Positions 40,354-53,432 are shown, counted from the stretch's first letter. The stretch is DNA of 64,000 bases from Paraspadella gotoi (GCA_051294375.1 CM119264.1:23247955-23311954), one strand, 5' to 3'. Notes: a model not told the origin generated them from the sequence alone. Numbers and translations: made by a program.

Positions 40354-43300
40354 GAGTCACGATGCCCTTTCTCGACGATATTTTGATTTGTTCTGGCAGC
40401 CGCTTAACTTCCTTCCCGTTCCTATTCCGTCGCCGCCGTGGCAACAACTGACGGCCGGTGAAAAGTCCGAAGGAAGGCTTGTACAGAAGTTTCGAGGTGG
40501 CGAAGCCAAAAAACGCGAAGACGAAAGTAGTAAAACAAAGTCGAAACCGTGGACTTCAATATCTCACTGCCAGTTTTCGAGAAGTGAGCGAGCGAGATAT
40601 AGCAAACCGAACACGACCGACGAACGTGGATCCACAGAAATATCGCCACGCTCCAGGAATTTGACGATGACGGTTTTTACGGCCATCCGAGAGTACGGCT
40701 AGTCCCGGACAGGAGCCCCTAAAACTAGCAATCTAAAGCAACGCTCCGAGCGAAGAGCCGCCTGCCAGACAAAATGATGTTCCCCTGATTACGTGCCATC
40801 GTATAGATGCGTTTTCGATAATTAGGAGTGCAAGGTTTGTGCGGAGTTCGCGGATATGGAAACGGTAGACTCGCGTTCCGACGACGACCATCCGCTAATA
40901 AGAATCTCGAGAGACGTCGCAGGTTGGATTCTTCATTTCCACCCGGTGGATGACCGCGAAAACCGTCCGAGCGATCGAGGAGAGATATAGAAGACGCCTA
41001 TCGCGAGACGACAATGTCCTTACTACATTCTTGCAAGCTTCACGCTGCTGTCTCCCTGCAATTTACGAGGAGGAGCTGAATCTAATTTTTCTTCAGATTA
41101 ACTCATAGTTTTCCCGGTCAGAACTGTGGTCTGTCTTCAGAATCTCTCACTTACTGACACTGACAGATTCTGCAGCCATTCGGAGACCAGTAGAGTGAGA
41201 GCACTTGGGTATGATAAATTGTTGCGAGCAAGTCCGGGTGAGTCTCTATATGTCTCTTGTGTATACTGTTGAGATGCTGTACGTCAAAATAAGTATATCT
41301 GTATATCGGTACGGATTGTATATGTCATCGACTGTCTCACGAATATTGACTTGTACCGAAAATGTCTTGTAAAAGCTTTGTTAAGTCGTTGAATTGGGAG
41401 TCTGATTAGCTTTGTCTTGATTGTGAAGTTTGTGGATTGTATGATCATCTATGTAAGCTTTGTTAGTCGTTGAAGTGGAGTACTTCAGTATGCGTTGTAT
41501 TGGTAGTAGACGCCGAAAGTATTAGAATATAGTCTGTGGCGTCACGACCAGCCATCCAACATCTGCAAAGTAACACAAACCAGCAGACATATACACTGCT
41601 ATTACCTCACATTTACACACGCTGTCTTTCCTACCTGGTTTCCTGAGTCCATCAATATGCAAATCCAGATAGATGCCTCTCCTCCTGCATGCAGATAAGG
41701 TCCTATCCAATACCCAGCGATCTACTAAATTATAAATACAGCATTCGACGATCTAAGTCCTTGCATCAGGATTGCGTCTCTCTACCCTCACTGCTCCTGA
41801 TATTAAAGTCCTTAACCTACAAACCCTCAGACATCTATTAGAACTGAAGATGCCACCGCTGATAGAATTTATCGATTAACACATCTTACACTCACGAAAC
41901 TCTCACAGAAAACTGGGAGGGGCCACTAAAACTTATCAGAACCCAAGACCGTCTGTCTTCGAGAAATTTTCTCGAGTACACTCTTATATATGAAGATATC
42001 CAAAAGCATAAGAGATTGTCCTATTACCACAGTTGCTGCCCGTTGTTCGAATCTCGCTACGCGAACGGTGTCGCGAGAGTTTCTACTCGATGTCAATGTA
42101 ATAGAGTCATAAGAGCAATCCGGGGAAGAGGCAAGGATAGAGGAGAAGGAGCAGGATAATGATCCTCGCGAAGATGTAAAAGAGATAGAGTATAGTATTC
42201 GTACACACTAGAGTCGAATGTCATCCCGTATACTACAGATAGTAATAAATTAATCAAAATATGATAAAGGAAGAGAGATGATGAAGAGAAGAAAGAAGGA
42301 GAAGATGGAGGAGATGTAGAGAAACACACGACACTGTATAGTAACCACAGAAGTAGACACAGTAAAGAAAGAGCATAGGATGCATGACACAGAGACGATT
42401 ACTTCCCCAGACAGCACACACCACAGACAGAAGGGCCTGGAAAGAAATAATAAAAACAGGACAAATACGTATATTTAAATAATTATGAGGTAGCATCATT
42501 TTATTTTTGTCCCCTGGTCACAGTTTCAGACTGCTAACTAGAGTAGCTTTTGAGGACCAAGAAATCTATCGGCGAAACATTACCGCTGAACGAACAATCA
42601 ATGAACATCTAAGATTTTAATCACGGCGCAACGATGGCATTTCACCAATTCGATGAAGGCGATTTCTTGGGGTTTGAAATCGGAAGGAAGAATGATTGGG
42701 AGTCACATCTATATCACCCGCGCCGACCTGAATAAGTATAGAGAGATTGATTAATGATTAATAAAAGAAATAAATAATACAGAATCACTACAAAATAGGC
42801 TTCATATGTATATTCGCATTGAGTACTGTGTTCCATATGAATATCATCTATAACATAAGATATGGAGAGTCTAGATAGATGCGAGAACATCACAGAGAAA
42901 TGCTGTTCGTTGGAGTCACGGTACATATGTATCTACAGTATATATCTGTTCTTATCTAGAAGCGTCTTATATCTTCTCTATTTATTTACTTAAATCTTTT
43001 CTTTAAATTATTATATTTGGAGAGACACCGTTGTCTTGTAAGAAATTTTACATAAATCTCGAACTATTTCTTACGGGGCATGTATTAGATTATAAGCCTT
43101 CTCTCTCTCTCTGCATTGTGTTCCTAATTAGTTTTTCCATCTCCCGAATATGTGTGTTTTTTTTTTTCTCTCGCGTCTTAATAAATTGAGTCCTATAGTG
43201 TTGTCATATATCGTAGCATATAGAAGTGTCGTGAGATCATTACAGATTCTAGAGACTGCTTTAACACGCAATGGTCGGAATGAAAATGTCTGTGTCGCAC

Positions 43301-43430
43301 TATAGTAAAGCACCGAAGAACAACCGAGGAGTGAGAAAACAACAGTGCGATATTATACTTATATTTACAAAAGCACCACTCGCCCCCCCTCTACTCGGAC
43401 GGCTCTCCTATAACTGAACTTCCATTCGTG
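40354..43430. other. Unassigned stretch, no gene seen
   Basis: GC content falls gradually. Only short frames occur, none with splice context or family resemblance. Microsatellites are still absent apart from a short CT run at about 43101. Confidence 0.5.
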
Positions 43431-43840
43431 GAAAGTAGATGCGACCGCCCCCGCTGTTCACTTAGTTTGTATTAATTATGCCGATCGGAGCAGTTCCTGC
43501 ATTCTTCCCGCGATTCGTCCATTTATTCAAAACAGACAAAATTAAGAGAGAATCTCGGAGCTCGGCTTCTTTCTTCTGCTTCACCCCTCCTTCAGTCTTC
43601 TCTCCCTCTCCCCCCTCCCTCACCCTTTCCCCTCGCCCACATCCACCGCCCCTGATCCCCCCAGAGCCGCGAGAACGTAGGGAAAGATCCACGATGACTT
43701 TTGATGTTTCGGAAATTTCCAGATCAACAAGGAGAAATGCACATCTGCCGGTCACGGGGGCACTCCTCGCGAGCGGCCGGCCCGTTAAAGAGGACCTATC
43801 GTATATAATGAGAGGAGGAGTATGGCAGAGAGAGAGCTGA
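43430..43840. repeat. Duplicated terminal-exon-like fragment, copy 1 (degenerate)
   Basis: Matches 44690-45020: a CACTTAGT(T)(T/C)GTATTA start, a long C-rich polypyrimidine tract, CCCCCCAG, then AAAGATCCACGATGACTTTTGA. The coding part is shortened and has a frameshift (GAGAACGTAGGG) relative to the other copy. Confidence 0.75.
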
Positions 43841-44527
43841 GTACCTAGAAGATACAACGGTAAGCGAGGAGATGAGAAGGGGGCGTTGAAGTCTACCATT
43901 GGTTGAAAAGAGAGTAGAGAGAGGAGCATAGATGTATTGGAATGAGCGTACATAAACCACAGCGCATTGGAGAGAGATGTGACGAGGAGGAGTACTGAAT
44001 GTATAAAGGAGGCTATGTAAGGATGTTTATGTATATTACAGACGTCGGACGGACATTATTGTTTTTACGCGAGGCGTGGATAGCTATTTGTGCGCGCGTT
44101 TTAGCGACCTCTCTCATATCGCGTCATGTAGATTTGTTGAGAGAGGGTATCTCACGTTATCTGGATGTATATATCGGTTAAGTCGCCGTGTTCCTAGACG
44201 GATCAATTCTATATCTCTATCTGTTTGTGTGCATGTTGATTAATGTTGCGTTTGATATACAATGTGTCTGTCCCGCGCGTCCGATCTAAAGTCCGCAAGA
44301 CAAGTGTTATGGATTCGAGTAGGGGGTAAGGTGCATCTCAGAACTACTACTGACTCCTTTCCACGCCGCAAGGCGGCTCTTGTATCACGCGCACACCCGC
44401 CCCAGTAGCACCAATTTCAAGAGGGCGTTGTTCCGGCGGTAGCAAGCTCTCTTTCACTCTGATTTCCGCGGTTGTAGTCCACTGATCCATGACGGATGCC
44501 CTAACAAAAGTGATACCGGTCCGTCTC

Positions 44528-44528
44528 T

Positions 44529-44561
<33 letters not shown>

Positions 44562-44625
44562 CTCTCTCTCGTCTCTCTCTCTCTCTCTCTCTTCTCTCTC
44601 TTCTCTCCTCTCTCTCTCTTGCCTT
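44528..44625. repeat. (CT)n microsatellite ending at a 25-N gap
   Basis: A CT run with a few breaks, followed by AAAT and the gap at 44633-44657. Confidence 0.95.
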
Positions 44626-44884
44626 TTCAAATNNNNNNNNNNNNNNNNNNNNNNNNNAGCGCCTCCGCCCCCCCCCTTCTAACCCCCCCTAAATGTCCAT
44701 TGAAGTGCGACGCCCCCGTTTCCACTTAGTTCGTATTATTCATCGTATCTTCCTACTCCCCTCTCACAAAATTATCCCGATCCCTTCTTTCTGCTTCACC
44801 CCCTCCTTCCCAGTCTTCCCCCTCTCCACCCCCTCTCTACCCCTTTCCCTCGCTCACCATCCACCGCCCCCTGTCTCCCCCCAG

Positions 44885-44972
44885 CGGGAGCTCGAGGTGC
44901 AACGGAGGGCCGGGGCCCGGGGAAGGGCAGGCCGCGATGGAGAACGAGGAAAAGATCCACGATGACTTTTGA
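44885..44972 (+). CDS. Candidate terminal exon, unidentified
   Basis: A strong polypyrimidine tract and CTCCCCCCAG lead into an 88-nt open segment that ends in TGA. It reads GSSRCNGGPGPGEGQ and then AAMENEEKIHDDF. The frame is inferred from the match with copy 1, which also ends IHDDF-stop. No upstream exon is identified: only gap and microsatellite lie before it. The product is unknown. Confidence 0.35.
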
Positions 44973-45039
44973 TGTTCGAAAATTTTCAAATCAAAATGCC
45001 AAATTGCCTCCTCGGAGCCGCCCCGTAACGTTATATGTG

Positions 45040-45295
45040 AGAGAGAGAGAGAGAGAGGCGCTGGGGAGCAAGAGAGAGAAGAGAGAGAGAGAGAGAGAGA
45101 CAGAGAGAGGAGAGAGAGAGAGGAGAGGAAGAGAGAGAGAGAGAGAGAAAGCGGCGACATTTTTTTTCAGTCTTTTATGTTCCTCCTTTTCTCTTATTTC
45201 CTTATCTTTTTCTAAGCCGTCACACATTCTTGTTCTTTTTTTTCCGCCCTCTCATACTTTTCGCTCGATTCGCAATATTAATTCCGACTTTTTCT

Positions 45296-45339
<44 letters not shown>

Positions 45340-45345
45340 CATCCC
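45040..45345. repeat. (GA)n then (CT)n microsatellites
   Basis: GA runs at 45040-45150 and a CT run at 45295-45340 flank 140 bases of T-rich unique sequence. Confidence 0.95.
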
Positions 45346-45892
45346 TTTTGCATATTTAACGTCCTCGAGTAGAAATCGTTGTTGGTTCCATTTACCCTTT
45401 TACATTTTCTTGCGTCCGAAAGATGAAGACGAATGTGACGCCCTTCGTCACGCGGGGACGCGTCAACCGTCACCGTCGGTCCAAGCGACGAACAACGAGA
45501 ATATCGACGCCGTATTTTTCGGTAGAAACAATTACGGAAAAGTGAAAGAGGCAGTTTTTTTTCGCGATTATTTCAATTTACATTTTATATTTGGATACGT
45601 GTTTATACTTTATATCAAAATTTCTACGTTTATATATTCTTTCCTCAGAAAACTAATTTGTTTTACTTGAATGTATTATTAAATATTATATCACAACGTA
45701 ATCCTTCTTACAATTTCCCCCCTTTTTTTTTCAAATCGCCGGCAGCGAAAGGATCCCGAGTCCGGACCCCCAAAGATGAAGTTTTTTCCCGGTTTTCCTG
45801 TATTATTAAAGAAACGGGGGGAATTTCCGAGCCGACTTCATTAAAATGGTACAGCTGTTAATAGAAAGGCCTTTGTGTTAACGGAGAAAAAA

Positions 45893-45961
<69 letters not shown>

Positions 45962-46581
45962 CTCTCTACACTGGAGGGAAAAAAAGAGCTAAATTCTTGC
46001 GATATATTGTGTTGGTTCACGGATTAGAAGGAAGGCATCAATTTACGAGAAAAAGAGAGAATGTGTTAGTGATTTAAGGAATTATAACGATTGTTCGTTA
46101 TTAAAGGAAAAAGAAGGGAATTTTTTGGTGCGATAGAGACGCTCCCTCAAAAAGTCCGAGTGTGTAAAGAGAAATAATATAAATATAAATAAAATTATAG
46201 TTCATAAATATACAAACTAGCAACTTGAAAGAAATTTTATACATAAAAAAAAATTGAAATAAATACATATTTCAGTTAAGAATTAGGAATTGGAATTAAG
46301 TTCCTTGAGACAGTCACATAATATAATAATATAATACATGTCAGTCTATGAATAAATACATATATAACTAAATTAATTTAATTTTAAAACTAGATTTATA
46401 TTTAACCTTGATAATCAAGAATTTACTATAACAAATCTTAGTGGAAAAAGAAAATACGAAGTCCACCTGGATCTCTAGTTTTCACCCACCAATTGTCTAA
46501 ACGACTTTCAGATTTTAAAAAAGAAGAGAAAAAAGTCTTTAATTCTTCTCCAAACAGAATATCACAAAAGGAACAAGAGAG
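45346..46581. other. AT-rich stretch, weak exon hint, CT repeat
   Basis: A short GC-richer segment (45418-45525) reads RPKDEDECDALRHAGTRQPS with a possible donor TTCG|GTAGAA; no acceptor is clear. A long CT tract lies at 45893-45966. The rest is AT-rich with nothing to report, up to the 306-N gap. Confidence 0.4.
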
Positions 46582-46887
46582 NNNNNNNNNNNNNNNNNNN
46601 NNNNNNNNNNNNNNNNNNNNNNNNNNNNNNNNNNNNNNNNNNNNNNNNNNNNNNNNNNNNNNNNNNNNNNNNNNNNNNNNNNNNNNNNNNNNNNNNNNNN
46701 NNNNNNNNNNNNNNNNNNNNNNNNNNNNNNNNNNNNNNNNNNNNNNNNNNNNNNNNNNNNNNNNNNNNNNNNNNNNNNNNNNNNNNNNNNNNNNNNNNNN
46801 NNNNNNNNNNNNNNNNNNNNNNNNNNNNNNNNNNNNNNNNNNNNNNNNNNNNNNNNNNNNNNNNNNNNNNNNNNNNNNNNNNNNNNN

Positions 46888-46896
46888 AACAGAGGA

Positions 46897-46965
<69 letters not shown>

Positions 46966-48280
46966 TATGAAAATAAGAGTAAGGACCGGGTGAGACTTTT
47001 TGATCTAAAGATCCTTCCCTTTTCTTTTCTTTAATGAACGCGTTTGCTCGCCTTCAAAGCAAAAGTTTTGCCAAAACCTCGGATGTTGTTTCTTTATTTT
47101 TTAATGCTGTTAATCGATGTACTGTAAATAAATCGTCATTTACCCCAATACCGCTATTTCATCGCTATCGCCGTCGTCATCGTCGTCTTCGTCGTTCCAC
47201 CCCGGATCTCAACATCCGACCGCAGCGCTGCGACGGCGGCGGCGGCGGCGGAGGGAATTAAAACAAAATATCCCCGGATGCGAAAAAACATAGAGGGATG
47301 GAAAAAAAAATAAAAGATCACCGATTTTTCGCTGGAGATAAAAACGGATTCTTGAAATAATTCCAAGGTTTTCTCTCGGGCCGCCAAAAAAAGGCAACGC
47401 TGACTTCCCCCTCCTTATTTGCTTCCTTTCTCCTCTATCTCTTCTTCTCTATACATCTACCCCCCTCTTCTTTTTTTCTCTCTTTACCCTCCTATCTCTC
47501 TTCCTGTTCCGGGATTCTGGGATTGAGAGGTGAACCAAATGTCGCGGACAGACGAGGAAATTCGGATTTTCATTGGACGACTACTCCTCGGCCATTGGTC
47601 AAAGCAATCTTAATGTTTTTTTTTTCCAAAATAAGCCCATTCTCAGATAAGCTTTGGATTGGTCAGTTGTTTTTCTTCTCGCGCCGAAATGGTCAATTTT
47701 CTTTAATTCCTGCTTCCGATTGGAGAGATTCAATCAACGCTCAACGCGGATTGGACGATCCCAGACGATAGACCCTTGATCGCCGCTTCGGAACTCGGCG
47801 AAATTTAAAAACGATTTTCCGGAGCGGAATGAGTCAATAATACAAATGTCAACAATTATAAAAAGAATCAACAAAAGAGAAAAAGGTAAACAGAAAAATC
47901 TAAATGTAAGCAAATCAGTCGAGGGAGAAAAAGAAAGTGGGAGTCCAAGCAGAGCTTGCCGCTTAATCCTTTCAAGTTTTTTTTCTCAATAAACCAGTGC
48001 TCGCTGGATAATATTTCAAGATATTTCAAAATGAGGCGGCATGCCAGTATTCTACAAAAATAAATCGTTTCATAGTAAGTTACAATTAGATATTTTTCCA
48101 ATCAAGTAAATCTTTCTATTGTTCAAAAGTCAAAAGATACATATTTTCCTCTATCAGCATCAATTATTTTCATTTTATTTTTCTGTTGACTTTCGTCGCG
48201 AACTTGGAATCCCTTCCACCGGCGGCGAAGCCCCCAGGGGTCGGCGGGGCAGTCCCTCAGGGTCGGCGGGGGCCCCGGGG
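46888..48280. other. Mixed stretch between gaps, GC-rich end
   Basis: A GA tract at 46898-46964; a (CGT)n/(GGC)n-rich segment at 47160-47265, open on both strands; no long frame to 48190. The last 90 bases before the 475-N gap are GC-rich and open (GIPSTGGEAPRGRRGSPSG in one frame). They may be an exon or a GC-rich repeat. Confidence 0.4.
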
Positions 48281-48857
48281 NNNNNNNNNNNNNNNNNNNN
48301 NNNNNNNNNNNNNNNNNNNNNNNNNNNNNNNNNNNNNNNNNNNNNNNNNNNNNNNNNNNNNNNNNNNNNNNNNNNNNNNNNNNNNNNNNNNNNNNNNNNN
48401 NNNNNNNNNNNNNNNNNNNNNNNNNNNNNNNNNNNNNNNNNNNNNNNNNNNNNNNNNNNNNNNNNNNNNNNNNNNNNNNNNNNNNNNNNNNNNNNNNNNN
48501 NNNNNNNNNNNNNNNNNNNNNNNNNNNNNNNNNNNNNNNNNNNNNNNNNNNNNNNNNNNNNNNNNNNNNNNNNNNNNNNNNNNNNNNNNNNNNNNNNNNN
48601 NNNNNNNNNNNNNNNNNNNNNNNNNNNNNNNNNNNNNNNNNNNNNNNNNNNNNNNNNNNNNNNNNNNNNNNNNNNNNNNNNNNNNNNNNNNNNNNNNNNN
48701 NNNNNNNNNNNNNNNNNNNNNNNNNNNNNNNNNNNNNNNNNNNNNNNNNNNNNNNAACTTGTGCTTCCCCACTTTCCTTATTCCTTTATTTTCCTCCTCC
48801 TTTCCTTTTTTTTTTAATTTCGATGAAATTTTTCTTTGTCTCATTCGCGATTTTCAG

Positions 48858-48885
48858 GATCAAAGACTCCGAGTTGGCGGCGGAG
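48858..48885 (+). CDS. Candidate 28-nt micro-exon
   Basis: GCGATTTTCAG precedes 28 bases reading IKDSELAAE, followed by a good donor (GAG|GTGAGA). It lies between two gaps, with no neighbouring exon visible. The call rests on splice-site quality alone. Confidence 0.3.
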
Positions 48886-49754
48886 GTGAGAAAGGCCAAT
48901 CGAGAGAGAGAGAGAGANNNNNNNNNNNNNNNNNNNNNNNNNNNNNNNNNNNNNNNNNNNNNNNNNNNNNNNNNNNNNNNNNNNNNNNNNNNNNNNNNNN
49001 NNNNNNNNNNNNNNNNNNNNNNNNNNNNNNNNNNNNNNNNNNNNNNNNNNNNNNNNNNNNNNNNNNNNNNNNNNNNNAGAGGGCATTTTGTATAAAAGTA
49101 TGTGAATATCAAAATTATTATTTTTATTATTATTATTAATAATTTATTATTATTTATATTATTAAGGATAAAAGGTAAAAAAAAGCAACTATATATAAAG
49201 ACATTAACTTGTACTTTTACAGGGTGTTTCGCCTTAATCTCCATCCCCTATTTTTTGCCTTTTGTTTTTCTCCCTTCGATTTTCTCATGAATCTTCATTC
49301 TTCCCCGAGATGAGAAAATTCGAAAAATCTTTTCTCGAAAAGAAAATGAAATTTGCAGTTTGTTCTTCTTCTCATTCGATGCCAACTCTTTTTTTTTCTC
49401 CCGGCCAATGTTTTTTCTGGAGTAACAATAGAAAATTCTCCTCCTTTACTCCAGGTCTGACTTTTCTTTCGGTCGGAGGGTAGAGGGGGTGTGTAAGTGG
49501 GGGAAAGGTGGCGAGGNNNNNNNNNNNNNNNNNNNNNNNNNNNNNNNNNNNNNNNNNNNNNNNNNNNNNNNNNNNNNNNNNNNNNNNNNNNNNNNNNNNN
49601 NNNNNNNNNNNNNNNNNNNNNNNNNNNNNNNNNNNNNNNNNNNNNNNNNNNNNNNNNNNNNNNNNNNNNNNNNNNNNNNNNNNNNNNNNNNNNNNNNATG
49701 ATAAGAAGCATGTCAAGAAAATCAAGATTTTCTTCTCACGGAGCAACTCTATAT

Positions 49755-49832
49755 GTCACTTTTCGGTCGGTCTGTCGGTCAGTCTGTCGGTCCGTCGTTC
49801 TGTCTGTCGTTATGTCTACCTATCGGTCTGTC
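49755..49832. repeat. Imperfect (GTCT/GTCG)n tetranucleotide array
   Basis: A run of CGGTCTGT, CGGTCAGT, CTGTCGTT-type units. The complement (GACAGACA) also appears in the first NCX intron at 640-715. Confidence 0.85.
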
Positions 49833-50233
49833 CCACTTACGTTAAAAATGCTCATTACTTGCATATAGTTGGTTGCTCATTTGTTAAGACAGGAAAAAAC
49901 TTCACTGCTCGCGCCGCCTTCAGGAAATCCTAAAACTAATAAAAGACGTTTTCCAATGCAGTGCGTGTTATAAATAAACAGACTAAGAAATTTAATATCG
50001 TCAATTAGTCATGTAGTCATGTCATGTCATATCATGTCACGTCATAAGTCAGTCACTGCGGCGCAACATATTTAAATTACCGTTCTTGTTTCAATTTTTT
50101 TTCACTTTTTCTTTCTTGTTTTATCGTTGACTATCAATGTCTTCTATTTATTTTGCTCCACGTTTTAAAAATAAAACGATTTTTTTTTCTTCAAAATCTT
50201 TTGTTTGGCGCGAAAGTCATTTTGACGGCATTG

Positions 50234-50276
50234 ATGGCACCATGGATGGCACCATGGATGGCACCATGGATGGCGC
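50234..50276. repeat. 12-bp minisatellite, about 3.5 units
   Basis: The unit ATGGATGGCACC is tandemly repeated without error. The plus frame reads (Asp-Gly-Thr-Met)n inside an open segment that starts in an AT-rich context. No exon is supported. Confidence 0.9.
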
Positions 50277-51748
50277 TGCCGTCGCGACAACCATCGAAGT
50301 CCGCAGTCATCATAGAATAAAAATTTCTTTCTCTTTTTTTTCTTTATTATTTTTTTTTTTCGAAATAAAATTCGAAAAGAATTTCGAAAAAGTTAGGGAC
50401 CAAAAAAAAATGTATCACATAAATTATCTTTCTTTCTATTTTCGTCGTTTTCTTTATATTTCTATTTTCGTTCTTCGTAATAACTATTTTCTTTCAATAG
50501 TTGGGAGACTGTAGATTATGGGAATAATATTAATTGATTAGGAACTATTGTGACAATAACGATTGTGAATGAGTTGACGATATTTGTGTCTGACTTAAAG
50601 AAAAATGAAAGAAAGAGGGAAAGAGAGAAAAAAAGAAAGAAAGAAAGAAAGAAAGAAANNNNNNNNNNNNNNNNNNNNNNNNNNNNNNNNNNNNNNNNNN
50701 NNNNNNNNNNNNNNNNNNNNNNNNNNNNNNNNNNNNNNNNNNNNNNNNNNNNNNNNNNNNNNNNNNNNNNNNNNNNNNNNNNNNNNNNNNNNNNNNNNNN
50801 NNNNNNNNNNNNNNNNNNNNNNNNNNNNNNNNNNNNNNNNNNNNNNNNNNNNNNNNNNNNNNNNNNNNNNNNNNNNNNNNNNNNNNNNNNNNNNNNNNNN
50901 NNNNNNNNNNNNNNNNNNNNNNNNNNNNNNNNNNNNNNNNNNNNNNNNNNNNNNNNNNNNNNNNNNNNNNNNNNNNNNNNNNNNNNNNNNNNNNNNNNNN
51001 NNNNNNNNNNNNNNNNNNNNNNNNNNNCTCTCTCTCTCTCTCTCTCTCTCAAAGTAATTGATGAGACTTTTTGTGTTCCGGATGAAAAGATCTACAAAGA
51101 ATTTTATTGCTATTTTGTTGTAGCGAATTTCTTTCGTTTGTCGTTTTGTTATTCTCGGATATTGCCTCTCCACAGAAGCGCCCTCCCGCGTCGAATAGAG
51201 GAGGAGGCAACAACTTTCAGTCTCGGCCCGTTCTCGGCTTAAAGAAAACTTTATGACTAAAAACTATAAATATCACTAACTACGCTTTTGGGATTATAAA
51301 AGAAATACAATGAAATACATAGACGACAGACCAAATATTTTGTAATATTATATAAATANNNNNNNNNNNNNNNNNNNNNNNNNNNNNNNNNNNNNNNNNN
51401 NNNNNNNNNNNNNNNNNNNNNNNNNNNNNNNNNNNNNNNNNNNNNNNNNNNNNNNNNNNNNNNNNNNNNNNNNNNNNNNNNNNNNNNNNNNNNNNNNNNN
51501 NNNNNNNNNNNNNNNNNNNNNNNNNNNNNNNNNNNNNNNNNNNNNNNNNNNNNNNNNNNNNNNNNNNNNNNNNNNNNNNNNNNNAAGAGAGCGAGAGAGA
51601 AAGAGAGATAAAGAGAGAGATAGTACGATAGTGAGAAAGAGAGAAAAGACATAAAACAACATAAAAAGACGTCAAACGACAAAAATATCACAAAAAAGAG
51701 GGGGGGTGTTGGAAGGGAATGAAATTCCTGTGACGTGTCATCACAGGG

Positions 51749-51931
51749 AGCGACGCGGCCGCCGCCTCCGCCGCCGCCGCCGCCGCCGCCGAAAACGAGG
51801 ACGACGACGACGTGGTTTCCGAGCGTCTTTTATTTTTCCGCTCTCCTCGCGTATTATTAGCGTTTCATCTCGAGTTTTTTGCTTTTTTGTTGAGACACAA
51901 AATGGAATCATCAGTCGCGGAGAAGAAATAA
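51749..51931 (+). CDS. Candidate exon with polyalanine and acidic run, unidentified
   Basis: A CATCACAG acceptor at 51739-51746 leads to an open frame: SDAAAASAAAAAAAENEDDDD, then VVSERLLFF and a stop at 51929-51931. Alanine and acidic runs of this kind are common in disordered parts of nuclear proteins. The GCC/GAC bias resembles the exons elsewhere in the window. The GTGGTT after the Asp run is a possible donor, which would leave a short exon. The other two frames give Arg-rich and Pro-rich runs, so the frame choice is not secure. Confidence 0.3.
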   Translation, partial: SDAAAASAAAAAAAENEDDDDVVSERLLFFRSPRVLLAFHLEFFAFLLRHKMESSVAEKK

Positions 51932-52501
51932 AGCTTCCTTATTTTTTTTTACTCCTCTCCCTCCTTTTTTTATTTTTTTGTATTTTTGAATTTCGTTTTA
52001 TACTTTTGCATTATTTTCTTTTTTTTCATTTCCATTTCTACTTCAGCCATTTTTCTTTTTTTTTCGTCATATTTCACCTTTCGCTCTTTATTCCATCTGT
52101 GAATACCTTTTCCTCTTTTTACACATTCTTATTTTCTCTTCCTCCTACCTTCCCCATCTTCCCTTTTTCTTTCTTTTCTTTTCTTTTCTTTTCTTTTTTT
52201 TTCTTCCATTTCTCCCTTCCTCCCGTTTTCCGCATTTCCCTCTTCTTACTTCCTTCCTTCCCCTATTCCTCTTTTACCCCCATCCCTCGCCCCTCTCCTC
52301 TTCCCCTCCCTCACCCTTTTTCCTCTCCCCCCTCCCTCCCTTCCCCTCCCTTTTGCCTCTCCTCTCAAAATGCTCATAGAATGCGTCATTTTTCTCTCGA
52401 CGAAGAAGATGACAGAAACTATTATCTCATCGAGCGTCGACTTCTCTCCTCCGATAACATCTCAATTTTATTCAGCCATAAAATTCCTCTCTTCAACTTT
52501 C

Positions 52502-52558
<57 letters not shown>

Positions 52559-53068
52559 ATTTCTTTTATTCTCTACTTTTATGATGTGGCTCTTTTTCTT
52601 CTTCGAGCGCTAGTGTCTTGTAAAAAGGCGTCAAAGCGGGAGGGAGGGGGATGGTGGTGGGAGGGATAAATTCTTGGGTTGGGGTGAGGAAGGGAGTAGT
52701 TAATGATTTGAGAAAGACAAGGAATAAGTTGAAAAACAAAAAGAGATGGAAAAGGATTAGCATTGTTAAAGAAAATAATAACAAGTAATAACCAACAAAC
52801 GGAATAAAAGAAAGATATTAGAAGGCAAGATAAAAAAGTTAAATAAGATGGATTATATAGGGGGGAAATAAAAAAGAAGGAATTTTCTATAAAAGTCAAT
52901 TGATAACAAAAGTATTAAACTGATACAGGGAATAAAGGAATATATACAAAGAATAGAATAAAAAAAGAAAGGTATGAATTCCTGTGAAAGAGAGAAGCTC
53001 TCCGAAGGGGCGCCTCCTTCCATAAACTTGGTTGTTCCTCGTTGGAAGAGAGAGAGAGAGAGGAGATG

Positions 53069-53101
<33 letters not shown>

Positions 53102-53432
53102 AGAGAGAGGGAGGAAAATTAAAAGTGTAGTTTCTTCTTTGGAAACGAGAGCAAAATTGGTTCAAAAACACCTTGTTTCTTGTCCGCGCCTGTAGCTCAT
53201 AAAGAGAGAGATGGCGAGGGCATATTGTGGTGGAGAAGGAGAGGAGCGAGAGTAGGAGATCGCGAAGAGGAGAGAATTGAAGATGAGATGACCCAGACAG
53301 ACGCGACGTCCTCGGTGGGAAAAAAGACTTCGAAAATGAGAAGGAAAGAAAGAAGGAGAAATGAATAAAAATTGAAAGGAAATTGTATCTGAAAGTTGAA
53401 AAGGAAGACAAAGAGAGAGGGAGAGAAGAGAG

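Noticed and set aside
27950-43430. Firm assignment of the SSR-free block to an endogenous large DNA virus
   Set aside because: Composition and broken frames are suggestive, but I recognise no viral hallmark protein, so it stays a hypothesis.
51706-52584. 292-codon plus-strand frame
   Set aside because: It is an Arg run from a CGC repeat followed by Phe/Leu/Ser runs from T-rich DNA, low-complexity throughout. Only the short polyalanine frame there was kept as a candidate.
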